A stretch of 55,913 bases of DNA from Bacteroides fragilis. GTDB taxonomy: Bacteria; Bacillota; Clostridia; Lachnospirales; Lachnospiraceae. Positions 39,792 through 48,817 of the stretch are shown here, piece after piece; the stretch's first letter is position 1; the number at the start of each line of letters is the position of its first letter. Under the pieces are notes generated by a model, which ran no database searches, was not told the DNA's origin, and was given only the letters and a program-made list of their open reading frames with translations. The position numbers and the translations under genes were made by a program. The stretch covers positions 1 to 55,913 of the forward strand of contig JAMPFK010000018.1 of NCBI GenBank assembly GCA_023664485.1, written 5' to 3'.

Positions 39792-42216
39792 TGCGGGAAA
39801 ACATCGTAACGCGGTGTGGACGGGCATTTTGCTCGCGGGGCTTTCGGCGGCGCTCTTTGTCGCTCTGTTTCCGGAGTTTGGCGCAAAAGCGGCGGTATAT
39901 GAGGAAAGCTATAAGAAGGAACGGTTCGAGAGCGAGGATTTTCTTGCCAGTCTGATACAAAGCAACTATGTCCTTTATAAGAATGTGCTCGATAAAAAGG
40001 GAAATAAGGTCCATACTTATGAAGAGCTGTATATGGAGGACTATGTGGAAAATATCGGCGCAGACCTTGACGCCGTGCCGGGAGCCGGCCATTATGACGG
40101 CGGGCAGAAGAACGTTTATGAATATGAGGAAAACGACTGGGTAACAGAAGCCAGTGATTATGCGATCGACGGTTCAGGCGCCCGGTATGCGGAGGAAGGA
40201 CAGCTGAACAGTATTTTGTCGCTGTATGCGGGACGGATGCAGGAGCGTGCGGCCGATATCCGGGACGAATATGTGGAGGAAATCGGAACCCGGATGGATT
40301 TCTACGTTCTGGACAAAGAGAGCGGGACTTTTATGAAGAACACGATGCTCCCCATCGAAGAGCTGGCGGATACGCCGGAAAACAACGATAACCGGACGGT
40401 TTTGGACGATTATGTCTATTATATCCTGATGGACTACGACGCCGCCGGCAATCTGCAGAATATCGGCGTGCGGGGCAGCGATGCGGATAAGCTCTTAAAG
40501 GCGGTGCAGACGACGGAAAGCGGAAGGTACGGAAGGCTTTTGGTGGACAGGGAGGAAATCGAGACCTATGCCCTTTATGATGCCGACACGGGAGAAATCA
40601 GGAAATATCTTTCGGTTTCGCAGAGAAAACCGGCCAATGCGATTTTTATCTATGCGATGACAAAGGCCCAGCAGGAGGATCTTTTGTCGGGCGGCTGGAC
40701 TCCTTTTTTCTATCGTTCGTCCTTCGGCTACAGCTATTACAATGCGGGCGTGCAGACCGTGTATGCCCTGTTGATGGGCGGGATTCTGCTCGTGACGGTG
40801 CTGCTCACCCTTTGCAGGCCGGCATTTCTTACCGGAAAGCGGGAACGAAAAGCGTATTTTGAAATCGTTTTCTGCGGGGCGGCTGCGCTTTTTGCCTTTG
40901 GAACAGAAGCGGCAGTCTGTCTTGTGCAGATAGCGGAAAGTGGCGCACTGCTGGATTGGCTGAATTGGAATCTGCCTGTCAAGCTGGCGCAGGGCATGGA
41001 ATATGAAATGGTCAAAAATGCTTTCTGCTTCGGCCTTCTTGCCATATGGTTCGGCCTCTGGTATTTTTGCTGCCTGGAATTGTCGGATATTCTGCGCGGC
41101 GTCAGGAACTATCTTAAAACGCGGGTTTTGTGCTATGTCATCGTGCAAAAGACCGCATCCTGCTGCAAAAAAGCGTACAGGAAGCTGAAAGAACAGATTC
41201 TTGGCGTGGATTTGGGAGAAGATGCCGGCAAAGTGCTGAGAAAGCTTCTTTTTATCAATTTCTGCCTGCTTTCGGCGGCCTGCCTGTGCTGGTCTTTCGG
41301 TATTTTTATCGTGCTGGCCTACACCTTTGTCCTGTACTGGTTCCTGAAAAAATATATTTACAGGATACAGCAGCAGTACCGCAGGCTTTTAGAAGCCGCG
41401 GATTCCATTGCCCGGGGGCGTCTGGACAATGCGCTCGACGAGGATTTTGGCGTCTTTGAATCTTATAAGCAGGAGCTTTATGAAATTCAGAACGGTTTTC
41501 AGAAAGCGGTCGAGGAGGAGGTCAGGAGCCAGCGGATGAAGACCGAGCTGATCACGAATGTATCGCATGACCTCAAAACGCCGCTGACGGCAATCATTAC
41601 CTATATCGATTTGTTAAAAGAGGAAAATACGACGGAGGCGCAGAGGAAAGAATATCTGGAAACGCTGGAGCGGAAATCCATGCGGCTGAAAGTGCTTATC
41701 GAGGATCTTTTCGAGGTGAGCAGGGCGAACAGCGGGAATGTCAATCTGGAGCCCGTCCCGGTGGATATCTGCCATCTGATGCGCCAGGTCTATCTGGAAT
41801 ATGAAGATAAAATGGAAGAAGCCGGACTGCAGGTGCGCTTTACGGCGCCGGAAGAGAAGATTATTTTACAGCTGGACAGCCAGAAAACCTACCGGATCTT
41901 TGAAAACCTGTATGTCAATATTATCAAATATGCGCTGCACGATACAAGGGTGTTTGTGACGGCGGCAAAATGCGGCGGAAGCGGCGGTACGCCTTCAGGC
42001 GTCCGCATAGAAATGAAGAATATTTCCGAACAGGAAATTCTGGGCGACCCCCAGGAATTGAGCGAGCGGTTCGTGCGGGGAGACGCTTCCAGAAATTCCG
42101 AAGGAAGCGGGCTCGGACTTGCCATCGCCCGGAGCCTTACGGAGCTTCAGGGAGGAAGGTTCAGAATAGAATTGGATGGAGATTTATTCAAGGTCATATT
42201 GATTTTTACCCCGTAA
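39763..42216 (+). CDS. Membrane sensor histidine kinase
   Basis: 817 residues, start at GTG 39763 with AAAGGTGG upstream. N-terminal membrane helix (about 18-38), a large extracellular sensor region (about 40-330), a multi-helix region (about 335-520), HAMP-like linker (AADSIARGRLDNALDEDF), then HisKA with phosphoacceptor His602 (NVSHDLKTPLTA) and HATPase (FENLYVNIIKYAL, GSGLGLAIARSL). It should autophosphorylate and feed the preceding OmpR-type regulator. The extended sensor domain is unusual and its signal is unknown. The gene is closed by a strong terminator. Confidence 0.9.
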   Translation: MLDTKLKNGNAGKHRNAVWTGILLAGLSAALFVALFPEFGAKAAVYEESYKKERFESEDFLASLIQSNYVLYKNVLDKKGNKVHTYEELYMEDYVENIGADLDAVPGAGHYDGGQKNVYEYEENDWVTEASDYAIDGSGARYAEEGQLNSILSLYAGRMQERAADIRDEYVEEIGTRMDFYVLDKESGTFMKNTMLPIEELADTPENNDNRTVLDDYVYYILMDYDAAGNLQNIGVRGSDADKLLKAVQTTESGRYGRLLVDREEIETYALYDADTGEIRKYLSVSQRKPANAIFIYAMTKAQQEDLLSGGWTPFFYRSSFGYSYYNAGVQTVYALLMGGILLVTVLLTLCRPAFLTGKRERKAYFEIVFCGAAALFAFGTEAAVCLVQIAESGALLDWLNWNLPVKLAQGMEYEMVKNAFCFGLLAIWFGLWYFCCLELSDILRGVRNYLKTRVLCYVIVQKTASCCKKAYRKLKEQILGVDLGEDAGKVLRKLLFINFCLLSAACLCWSFGIFIVLAYTFVLYWFLKKYIYRIQQQYRRLLEAADSIARGRLDNALDEDFGVFESYKQELYEIQNGFQKAVEEEVRSQRMKTELITNVSHDLKTPLTAIITYIDLLKEENTTEAQRKEYLETLERKSMRLKVLIEDLFEVSRANSGNVNLEPVPVDICHLMRQVYLEYEDKMEEAGLQVRFTAPEEKIILQLDSQKTYRIFENLYVNIIKYALHDTRVFVTAAKCGGSGGTPSGVRIEMKNISEQEILGDPQELSERFVRGDASRNSEGSGLGLAIARSLTELQGGRFRIELDGDLFKVILIFTP

Positions 42217-42223
42217 TTGGTAT

Positions 42224-42264
42224 AATAATAGAAGCCCTTTTTGGGAGGGCTTCTATTATTTTTG
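42224..42264 (+). terminator. Terminator after the sensor kinase
   Basis: AATAATAGAAGCCC (42224-42237), loop of 9 bases, GGGCTTCTATTATT (42247-42260) and a T run: a perfect 14-bp stem. Confidence 0.85.
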
Positions 42265-42298
42265 ATCGTATCAGTCTTTGGGGCGAAAGGAATGTGCC

Positions 42299-44536
42299 AT
42301 GGAAAAACGAATAAATACCGAATATCATATCATTGAATCGCTGGTGTCCGCGTTGGTCGGTCTGCATTCCGCAGAGGGCGGCCGTATACAGGAGGAGGCC
42401 GGGACGCCGCTTTCCGTGCAGGAGGCGCAGGACATGCATGCGGCATATCAGCTGAAATACTTTACCGATATCATGCCGGGCGGTTTCTTTATTTACCGGG
42501 CGGATGAGGAAGAGAGCCTTATCTATGCCAATGAAGCGATGCTGCGTATTTTTCAGTGTGATACGATGGAGGAGCTGCGGGAGCTGACCGGAAATTCCTT
42601 CCGGGGCATCGTGCACCCGGACGATCTGGAGGCCGTCGAGGCGAGTATCAGGGAGCAGATCGCCCAAAGCCAGTACGACCTAGATTATGTGGAATACCGG
42701 ATCATTCGTAAGGACGGCATGGTGCGCTGGCTGGATGATTACGGCCATTTTGTGCACAGCGAGTCGGTGGGGGATGTTTTTTATGTATTCGTGGGAGACG
42801 CGACGGAGAAAAAAGAGCGCCAGATGGAGCGGCTCGAAACGTGGTTCAGCGAAAAGCTGAAAAGGGAACAGGAATTACAGGAAAAACTCGATAGCTACGA
42901 TAAAGCGATGGAGGTCATCAACCGGGAGCATCTTATCCGCCTCGAAATGATAGAAGGGCTGAGCGTGGATTATGAATCGATTTTTTATGTAGATCTGGAC
43001 AGGGACCAGATCAAAGCGTACCGCGTGAGCAGACGGTTCAGGGAACTGTTCGCCGAACCTTATGCCGTAAGGAAATTTACCGGATTTGACGCGGATTATA
43101 TTGCGGAGTGGGTCTGCCCGGAGGACAGGGAGCTGGTGGGAAAAATCAGCGATCCGGCGTATCTGCGCAAAAAGCTGAAATGTGCGAAGAACCGGGACTT
43201 TCATCTGAATTACAGGGTATATGAGAAGCAGGATATCAAATATATCCAGCTTCGGGTCGTGAATGTGGGCAGCGAAGATCATATCGCCCAGCTCGTATTC
43301 GGCTATCGGAATATCGACGAAGAGATGATAAGCGAGATGCAGCAGCAGAAGCTGTTAAAGGAGGCGCTGAACGAGGCAAATCTTGCAAATAATGCCAAAA
43401 ATCTTTTCCTGGCCAATATGTCCCATGACATACGGACGCCGATGAACGCCATCGTCAATTTTACGGAGCTGATCAAAAAGCATGTATGGGATCATGAAAA
43501 GGTCATGAATTATTTGAATATGATTTCCGCTTCCAGCGAACAGCTGCTCCAGCTGCTGAACGACGTGCTGGAAATCTCCCGTCTGGAGTCGGGGGCGGCC
43601 AATCGAAAGGAAGAGGAATGCAGCCTGATAGATATCGTTCATCAGGTGCAGATGGAAATCCTGCCCAAAGCGGCGGAGAAGAATATTACGCTGTCGCTCG
43701 ATATTTCCAACCTGAAACACGACCATGTGTGCGCCGATAAGGGAAAGCTCGGCCAGATCCTTGCCTATCTTACGGATAATGCGGTAAAGTACACCGGAGA
43801 AAACGGCCGGGTCACGATTGTCGTCATCGAGAAGGAGCAGAGGGGAGCGCAGGACGACCATGTGATCTACCAGTTCGCGATAGAGGATAACGGCATCGGC
43901 ATCAGCGAAGAATTCATGACCAACCTGTTTGAGCCCTTTGAACGGGAAAAAAATACGACCCTGAGCGGAATCTACGGCACGGGCTTAGGGCTGCCCATTA
44001 CGAAAAAGCTGGTGAGTATCATCGGCGGTACCATAGAAGTTTCCAGCACGGCGGGAGAGGGCAGCCGCTTCGTCGTGACGCTGCCGCTGCGCATACAGAA
44101 AACCTCCGGCGGTCTGGGAGAAGCAGAAGCGGTCGTGCCGCATTTTTCGACGCCGAAAAGGATTCTGATCGTAGACGATAATGAGATCAATCTGGAGATT
44201 GAGTACGAAGTGTTAAAGGATGCCGGTTTTCTCGTCGATACGGCCGAAGACGGCAGCGTTGCGGTGGACAAGATCAAACAGTCGGATCCGGGCGATTATC
44301 ATCTGATCCTGATGGACATCCAGATGCCGGTCATGGATGGATACCGCGCCACGAGAGCCATCCGGGAGATGAAAAATCCGGCGTTAGCGGGCATTCCGAT
44401 TATCGCCGTTTCGGCAAACGCTTTTGAGGAGGACAGGAGAAAAGCGATGGAAAGCGGGATGAACGCTCATCTGGCGAAACCGCTCGATACTTTGGGACTG
44501 TATAAGCTGATTCGGAAGTTTTTGAAGGAAAATTGA
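42299..44536 (+). CDS. Soluble PAS hybrid histidine kinase
   Basis: 745 residues from ATG 42299, behind AAAGGA. There is no membrane helix, so it is cytosolic. A PAS domain covers about 48-165 (IMPGGFFIYRADEEESLIYANEAMLRIFQ). After a helical linker and a second variable region comes HisKA with His376 (FLANMSHDIRTPMNAI), the HATPase domain (LGQILAYLTDNAVKYTGENG, YGTGLGLPITKKLV), and a C-terminal receiver domain with phosphoacceptor Asp673 (LILMDIQMPVMDG). Hybrid kinases of this type pass phosphate to an HPt protein or act on a target through the receiver domain; no HPt is encoded nearby. The signal is unknown. Confidence 0.92.
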   Translation: MEKRINTEYHIIESLVSALVGLHSAEGGRIQEEAGTPLSVQEAQDMHAAYQLKYFTDIMPGGFFIYRADEEESLIYANEAMLRIFQCDTMEELRELTGNSFRGIVHPDDLEAVEASIREQIAQSQYDLDYVEYRIIRKDGMVRWLDDYGHFVHSESVGDVFYVFVGDATEKKERQMERLETWFSEKLKREQELQEKLDSYDKAMEVINREHLIRLEMIEGLSVDYESIFYVDLDRDQIKAYRVSRRFRELFAEPYAVRKFTGFDADYIAEWVCPEDRELVGKISDPAYLRKKLKCAKNRDFHLNYRVYEKQDIKYIQLRVVNVGSEDHIAQLVFGYRNIDEEMISEMQQQKLLKEALNEANLANNAKNLFLANMSHDIRTPMNAIVNFTELIKKHVWDHEKVMNYLNMISASSEQLLQLLNDVLEISRLESGAANRKEEECSLIDIVHQVQMEILPKAAEKNITLSLDISNLKHDHVCADKGKLGQILAYLTDNAVKYTGENGRVTIVVIEKEQRGAQDDHVIYQFAIEDNGIGISEEFMTNLFEPFEREKNTTLSGIYGTGLGLPITKKLVSIIGGTIEVSSTAGEGSRFVVTLPLRIQKTSGGLGEAEAVVPHFSTPKRILIVDDNEINLEIEYEVLKDAGFLVDTAEDGSVAVDKIKQSDPGDYHLILMDIQMPVMDGYRATRAIREMKNPALAGIPIIAVSANAFEEDRRKAMESGMNAHLAKPLDTLGLYKLIRKFLKEN

Positions 44537-44594
44537 TTTGAAGGAAAACTGACCTGAAATCAGTAAGCCGACCGGAAAGCAATAATATCAAAAA

Positions 44595-44623
44595 AATCCG
44601 CAGTACTTTGGTACTCGCGGATT
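44595..44623 (+). terminator. Hairpin after the hybrid kinase
   Basis: AATCCGC-AGTAC pairs with GTACTCGCGGATT (one bulged base) around a TTTG loop. A second hairpin CCGGCTTT/AAAGCCGG follows at 44639-44673. Confidence 0.5.
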
Positions 44624-44688
44624 CTCTGTATTTATCGTCCGGCTTTTTATCAGAATTTTTCGGTTAAAGCCGGATTATGAGTTTTTAA

Positions 44689-44761
44689 TGGAGCATACGG
44701 GATTCGAACCCGTGACCTCAACAATGCGAATGTTGCGCGCTCCCAACTGCGCTAATGCCCC
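44689..44761 (-). tRNA. tRNA-Ala(CGC)
   Basis: The minus strand folds as a complete 73-base tRNA (CCA not encoded): acceptor GGGGCAT/ATGCTCC with the G3-U70 pair that identifies alanine, discriminator A, D arm GCGC/GCGC, anticodon stem CAACA/TGTTG with loop TTCGCAT (anticodon CGC, for GCG), T arm ACGGG-TTCGAAT-CCCGT. Confidence 0.95.
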
Positions 44762-44770
44762 GTAAAATGC

Positions 44771-44799
44771 ATTATAACACATAAGATGAAAAAATGTAA
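44771..44799 (-). promoter_or_regulatory. Promoter of tRNA-Ala
   Basis: On the minus strand TTACAT, a 17-base spacer and TATAAT (complement at 44794-44799 and 44771-44776), 10 bases before the tRNA. Confidence 0.7.
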
Positions 44800-44890
44800 G
44801 AGGAAATTAAAAAAAATAATTAGAAAATAATCAAAAAAATACTTGCTTTTTTAAAAGATATATAATAGAATAAGCAGGTACTCGATACAT

Positions 44891-44962
44891 GGCTCGTTGG
44901 TCAAGCGGTTAAGACGCCGCCCTCTCACGGCGGAAACAGGGGTTCGATTCCCCTACGAGCTG
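44891..44962 (+). tRNA. tRNA-Glu(CTC)
   Basis: A complete 72-base tRNA: acceptor GGCTCGT/ACGAGCT, anticodon stem CCGCC/GGCGG with loop CTCTCAC (anticodon CTC, for GAG), T arm GGGG-TTCGATT-CCCC, discriminator G. An upstream TATAAT (44861-44866) is its likely -10 box. Confidence 0.95.
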
Positions 44963-44992
44963 TTGACTGTTTAAACAGCCCAACCCTGAAGG

Positions 44993-45033
44993 ATGCTGGA
45001 AACCTTGATTTTATCAGGTTTGCGGCATTTTTT
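44993..45033 (+). terminator. Terminator of tRNA-Glu
   Basis: ATGCTGGAAACC pairs with GGTTTGCGGCAT (one mismatch) around a 12-base loop, followed directly by TTTTT. The rest of 45034-45498 contains a partial MITE and no gene I would call. Confidence 0.7.
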
Positions 45034-45406
45034 GTTTTATCTGGCCGGTGGTTTTTGTAACAAGGAAACAACAGGTAAGCTGCATCCGGGCGATTTGGAA
45101 AAAATTGAAGAGATGTATATTCATTTTATGGATGGAACATTACCAAAAGAATGGTTATGTAAGGCATATTGGATGTAAAAGTCTGGTGTGCCTTGTTTTT
45201 TGCGATTTTTGTCAATTACGGTAACTATGCGTCTTTAGGCCGCGTTCATATGTGTTTGGTGAATAATCAGGGATTGTTATTTAAGACAGATTTGAGAATT
45301 GGAGAACTTACATAAGAAGTTGTAAAGTGCTGTAAAATTGTCTGTGAAAAACTGATAAAATAGTGGAATTGCCAATAGAAACAGAAAACAGACTCAGTTA
45401 TAATTG

Positions 45407-45453
45407 ATAGGAAACGACATAACAAATTTCTCTTTCCTGCTCCTGCAAAAGCC
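45407..45453. mobile_element. Partial MITE, copy 3
   Basis: GATAGGAAACGACATAACAA...TCTCTTTCCTGC...GCAAAAGCC corresponds to the first half (reverse orientation) of copy 1 at 28715-28818; the other half is missing. Confidence 0.65.
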
Positions 45454-45498
45454 GGAATATATACGGAATCCGGACACATATAATGACGGAGGCATAAA

Positions 45499-46317
45499 AT
45501 GAATTTATTATCTAAAGCAGGTATTTGTATTGGTATCATTTTAATTTCCAATTACCTGGTCAGCCTGGTTTTCAGATATCTGTCGAAGAAGACGAGGGCG
45601 GTTCATTTGCGCATTTCAAAATGTGCGATTAATGTGGTGATTGATATTGTTGCATTTTACAGTTTAGCGCAGCAGTTTGAATTGACCAGGGATATAAGTA
45701 AGGCTTTATTACAGAGCGGATCCCTGATTCTTGCGATAGCGACCTTCGCGGCACAGCAGGCGTTGGGTAATGTTATAAGCGGTATTTCATTGTCTGTATC
45801 CAAACCGTATAAGGTGGATGAAAAAATCAGGGTCATTCAGGGTGGAACCGTTATTGCGGAAGGACTTGTTAAGGATGTTACGCTGCGGCATACGCTTATT
45901 TATCAGTTTAACGGGGAAACATGCATTGTACCCAATTCTGTTATGGATTCTGCGGTGGTCATTAATACCAACTATACGGAGAATATAGGAAATTATGTAG
46001 AGATAGAGATTGGCTACAGGGCGGATATTGAGAAAGCGATTTCTATTATGCGGAAAATATGCGCGGAGCATGAATTGACGTTAAATACGGAAGAGAATGT
46101 CATTACTGCAAGCGGGTATACGAAAAATGGGGTTATTTTAAAGACTATCATATGGACGAGGAATCTTAACGACAGTTTTCGCGCATGCACTGATATAAGA
46201 GTTTCCCTTATTAAAGAGTTTGGCAGGAACGGCATAGAAATACCTTATCAGACAGTGACGATATCCAATTACAGCCCTGATAAAAAAGATGTCCGTGAGA
46301 TGCAGCAGAGTAAATAA
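45499..46317 (+). CDS. MscS-type mechanosensitive channel
   Basis: 272 residues from ATG 45499 (GGAGG upstream). The membrane region includes AGICIGIILISNYLVSLVF and a pore-lining helix rich in Ala/Gly (ILAIATFAAQQALGNVISGI) with the start of the beta domain (PYKVDEKIRVIQGG). Such channels open under membrane tension to release solutes and protect from osmotic downshock. The C-terminal domain is soluble. It sits after two tRNAs, and its downstream side is followed by a hairpin (46413-46440). Confidence 0.9.
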   Translation: MNLLSKAGICIGIILISNYLVSLVFRYLSKKTRAVHLRISKCAINVVIDIVAFYSLAQQFELTRDISKALLQSGSLILAIATFAAQQALGNVISGISLSVSKPYKVDEKIRVIQGGTVIAEGLVKDVTLRHTLIYQFNGETCIVPNSVMDSAVVINTNYTENIGNYVEIEIGYRADIEKAISIMRKICAEHELTLNTEENVITASGYTKNGVILKTIIWTRNLNDSFRACTDIRVSLIKEFGRNGIEIPYQTVTISNYSPDKKDVREMQQSK

Positions 46318-46412
46318 AGGAGGGTATTTCCATAACCTGCGCCTCAAAAATTCCCCTTGCATCCTCCTTCATTTAGTGCTACACTGGAATAGTTATATAG
46401 AACGATGACGAT

Positions 46413-46440
46413 AAGAGTGGACTTGCGAGTCCACTCTTTC
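46413..46440 (+). terminator. Hairpin before rimP
   Basis: AAGAGTGGACT, loop TGCG, AGTCCACTCTT, then TTCTGATT: an 11-bp stem 49 bases before rimP. Either the terminator of the MscS gene or an attenuator of the rimP operon. Confidence 0.6.
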
Positions 46441-46486
46441 TGATTACTGTCACAATTCTGACGGCCAGAAGAAAGGAAAACGGGAA

Positions 46487-46951
46487 ATGTCCAAACGAGA
46501 GACATATGAAGCCAGGGCCGAACGGCTGCTTGCTCCGATTACGGAGCGTTTCGGCGTGGAGATTTATGACATTGAGTATGTAAAAGAAGGAAGCGACTGG
46601 TATTTAAGAGCCTATATCGACAAGCCGGAGGGCGTGAACATTGACGACTGCGAGAACGTGAGCCGCGCCCTGTCGGATGGACTGGATAAGGAAGATTTCA
46701 TAGAAGACGCTTATATTCTGGAGGTGAGCAGCCCCGGCCTTGGCAGGACGCTGAAAAAGGATAAGCATCTGGAAAAAAGCATCGGGGAAGAAGTGGAGAT
46801 CAAAACCTATAAGCCCATCGATAAGCGAAAAGAGTTTCAGGGCATTTTGAAGGCTTTTGACGCGGAGACGATTACGCTCGAAACGGAGAAAGAAGAACAG
46901 ATTTTTGCCAGGAATGAGATAGCGCTCATCCGGCTGGCGTTTCATTTTTAA
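46487..46951 (+). CDS. rimP: Ribosome maturation factor RimP
   Basis: 154 residues, ATG 46487 behind GAAAGGAAA. It has the RimP core (ITERFGVEIYDIEYVKEG, LRAYIDKPEGVNIDDCENVSRALS, EVSSPGLGRTLKKDKHLE), which assists 30S subunit assembly. It begins the conserved rimP-nusA-rnpM-ylxQ-infB-rbfA operon, 29 bases before nusA. Length and order are typical. Confidence 0.96.
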   Translation: MSKRETYEARAERLLAPITERFGVEIYDIEYVKEGSDWYLRAYIDKPEGVNIDDCENVSRALSDGLDKEDFIEDAYILEVSSPGLGRTLKKDKHLEKSIGEEVEIKTYKPIDKRKEFQGILKAFDAETITLETEKEEQIFARNEIALIRLAFHF

Positions 46952-46980
46952 GAGAACGATAAAAGGAGGATACTGGAAAA

Positions 46981-48195
46981 ATGAATAAGGAATTGATGGA
47001 AGCATTGGATATGCTGGAAAAGGAGAAGGAAATCAGTAAGGAAACGTTATTCGACGCGATTGAAAATTCACTGCTGACAGCCTGCAAGAACCATTTTGGC
47101 AAGGCGGATAACATCAAAGTCGAAATCGACAGGGAAACCTGCGACTTCCTGTGCTATGCGGAAAAAGAGGTCGTGGAAGAGGTGGAGGACGACTGCCTGC
47201 AGATTTCTCTGGAGGATGCTCAGGAGATTTCCCACAAAGCGGCGCTCGGAGATATCATCCATGTAGAGATCAAGTCCAGGGAATTCGGACGTATTGCGAC
47301 ACAGAATGCGAAGAACGTTATTTTACAGAAAATCCGCGAGGAAGAAAGAAGCGTTATCTATAACCAGTATTATGAGAAGGAAAAAGACGTCGTTACCGGT
47401 ATCGTACAGCGCTATGTCGGAAGAAATATTTCCATCAATCTTGGTAAGACCGATGCGGTACTGAACGAGAGCGAGCAGGTGCGCGGCGAAGATTTCCGGC
47501 CGACGGAAAGAATTAAAGTCTATATTCTGGAAGTGAAGAATACACCGAAAGGACCGAGAATTTTAGTGAGCCGCACCCATCCGGAGCTCGTCAAGAGACT
47601 TTTCGAGACGGAAGTGACGGAAATCAAAGACGGCACCGTTGAGATCATGAGCATTGCGCGGGAGGCCGGAAGCAGAACGAAAATTGCGGTGCGCTCCAAC
47701 AATCCGAATGTGGATGCGGTCGGCGCATGCGTCGGTCTGAACGGCGCAAGAGTCAATTCTATTGTGGAGGAGCTGCGCGGCGAGAAAATCGATATTATCA
47801 ACTGGGACGATAATCCGGGAAATCTGATCCAGAATGCGTTGTCTCCGGCGAAGATCGTCACCGTTTTTGCGGATCCGGAAGAAAAGACAGCCAAGGTCGT
47901 TGTGCCGGATTATCAGCTGTCTCTGGCCATCGGCAAGGAAGGGCAGAACGCGAGACTTGCGGCCAGGCTGACCGGCTATAAGATCGACATTAAGAGTGAG
48001 ACGCAGGCGAAGGACGCGCCGGGCTTCCGTTATGAAGATTATGAGTACGACGAAGAAGAGTACGATGAGGAAGCGTATGACGGCGAATATGAAGAAGAGG
48101 CTTATGAGCCTGAGGAGTATGCTTCGGAAGAATACGACGAAACTTATGAAGGAGCGGATGAAGCGGACGGGGCAAAAGAAGATTCTGAAGAATAG
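46981..48195 (+). CDS. nusA: Transcription elongation/termination factor NusA
   Basis: 404 residues, ATG 46981 behind AAAGGAGGA. N-terminal domain (1-125), S1 domain (about 130-200) and two KH domains (about 200-345: EIMSIAREAGSRTKIAV, SLAIGKEGQNARLAARLTG). The C-terminal tail (about 345-404) is extremely acidic, rich in Glu, Asp and Tyr. It binds RNA polymerase and controls pausing, termination and antitermination. Core gene of the infB operon. Confidence 0.96.
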   Translation: MNKELMEALDMLEKEKEISKETLFDAIENSLLTACKNHFGKADNIKVEIDRETCDFLCYAEKEVVEEVEDDCLQISLEDAQEISHKAALGDIIHVEIKSREFGRIATQNAKNVILQKIREEERSVIYNQYYEKEKDVVTGIVQRYVGRNISINLGKTDAVLNESEQVRGEDFRPTERIKVYILEVKNTPKGPRILVSRTHPELVKRLFETEVTEIKDGTVEIMSIAREAGSRTKIAVRSNNPNVDAVGACVGLNGARVNSIVEELRGEKIDIINWDDNPGNLIQNALSPAKIVTVFADPEEKTAKVVVPDYQLSLAIGKEGQNARLAARLTGYKIDIKSETQAKDAPGFRYEDYEYDEEEYDEEAYDGEYEEEAYEPEEYASEEYDETYEGADEADGAKEDSEE

Positions 48196-48212
48196 AAAGG
48201 GCAGCGGTTCCT

Positions 48213-48485
48213 ATGGCAAAAAAGATTCCCATGAGACAGTGTGTGGGTTGTGGAGAAATGAAAAATAAGCGGGAAATGATGCGGGTGCTGAAACCTGCGG
48301 AAGGCCCCATCGTATTAGATATGACCGGAAAAAAGAATGGCAGAGGAGCGTATCTTTGCATGACAAAAGAATGTCTGCGGAAGGCCAGAAAGAACAAAGG
48401 GCTGGAACGTTCCTTCAAGATGGCGATTCCGGATGAATTATACGAGAATCTGGAGAGGGAGTTTGAGGAAGATGTGCAGGGATAA
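48213..48485 (+). CDS. rnpM: RnpM/YlxR family protein
   Basis: 90 residues, ATG 48213 with AGGGCAG upstream. MRQCVGCGEMKNKREMMRV and GRGAYLCMTKECLRKARKNKGLERSF are signature YlxR sequences with conserved Cys and basic patches. In Bacillus this small RNA-binding protein affects RNase P. Located between nusA and the ribosomal-protein-L7Ae-like gene as usual, which it overlaps by 14 bases. Confidence 0.95.
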   Translation: MAKKIPMRQCVGCGEMKNKREMMRVLKPAEGPIVLDMTGKKNGRGAYLCMTKECLRKARKNKGLERSFKMAIPDELYENLEREFEEDVQG

Positions 48486-48813
48486 CGAAATATTGAAAAA
48501 GAAGGTGTTGTCGATGCTCGGTCTTGCGGCCCGTTCCAGAAATGTTGTCAGTGGAGGATTTGCAACGGAGAACGCGGTCAAGTCGGGGAAGGCGTATCTG
48601 GTCATCGTACCGGAGGATGCTTCCGATAACACGAAAAAAAAGTTTCAGAACATGTGCGAATTTTATGAAGTACCTTTTTATCAGTTCGGAGAGAAAGAAA
48701 TGCTTGGGCATTCCATGGGAAAGCAGGAGAGGACTTCTCTGGCGGTCACAAACGGAGGATTTGCAGATTCGATACGAAAACATTTGAAAGATTCAGGTAT
48801 TGGACGGAGGTAG
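48472..48813 (+). CDS. ylxQ: L7Ae-family RNA-binding protein YlxQ
   Basis: 113 residues from ATG 48472 (GAGG upstream), overlapping the RnpM gene. The L7Ae/L30e fold is visible as MLGLAARSRNVVSGGFATENAVKSGKAYLVIVPEDASDNTKKKF. It is the usual YlxQ of the nusA-infB operon, a kink-turn-binding protein. The stop is four bases from the infB start codon. Confidence 0.93.
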   Translation: MCRDNEILKKKVLSMLGLAARSRNVVSGGFATENAVKSGKAYLVIVPEDASDNTKKKFQNMCEFYEVPFYQFGEKEMLGHSMGKQERTSLAVTNGGFADSIRKHLKDSGIGRR

Positions 48814-48817
48814 CAGT

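Noticed and set aside
44843..44866. TTGCTT as the -35 box of tRNA-Glu
   Set aside because: The spacing to TATAAT is only 12 bases, too short for a normal promoter.
44993..45178. A 61-codon open frame after tRNA-Glu
   Set aside because: Its start lies inside the tRNA terminator hairpin, no proper ribosome site precedes it and no recognisable family is seen; it may be a fragment but I cannot support a gene.
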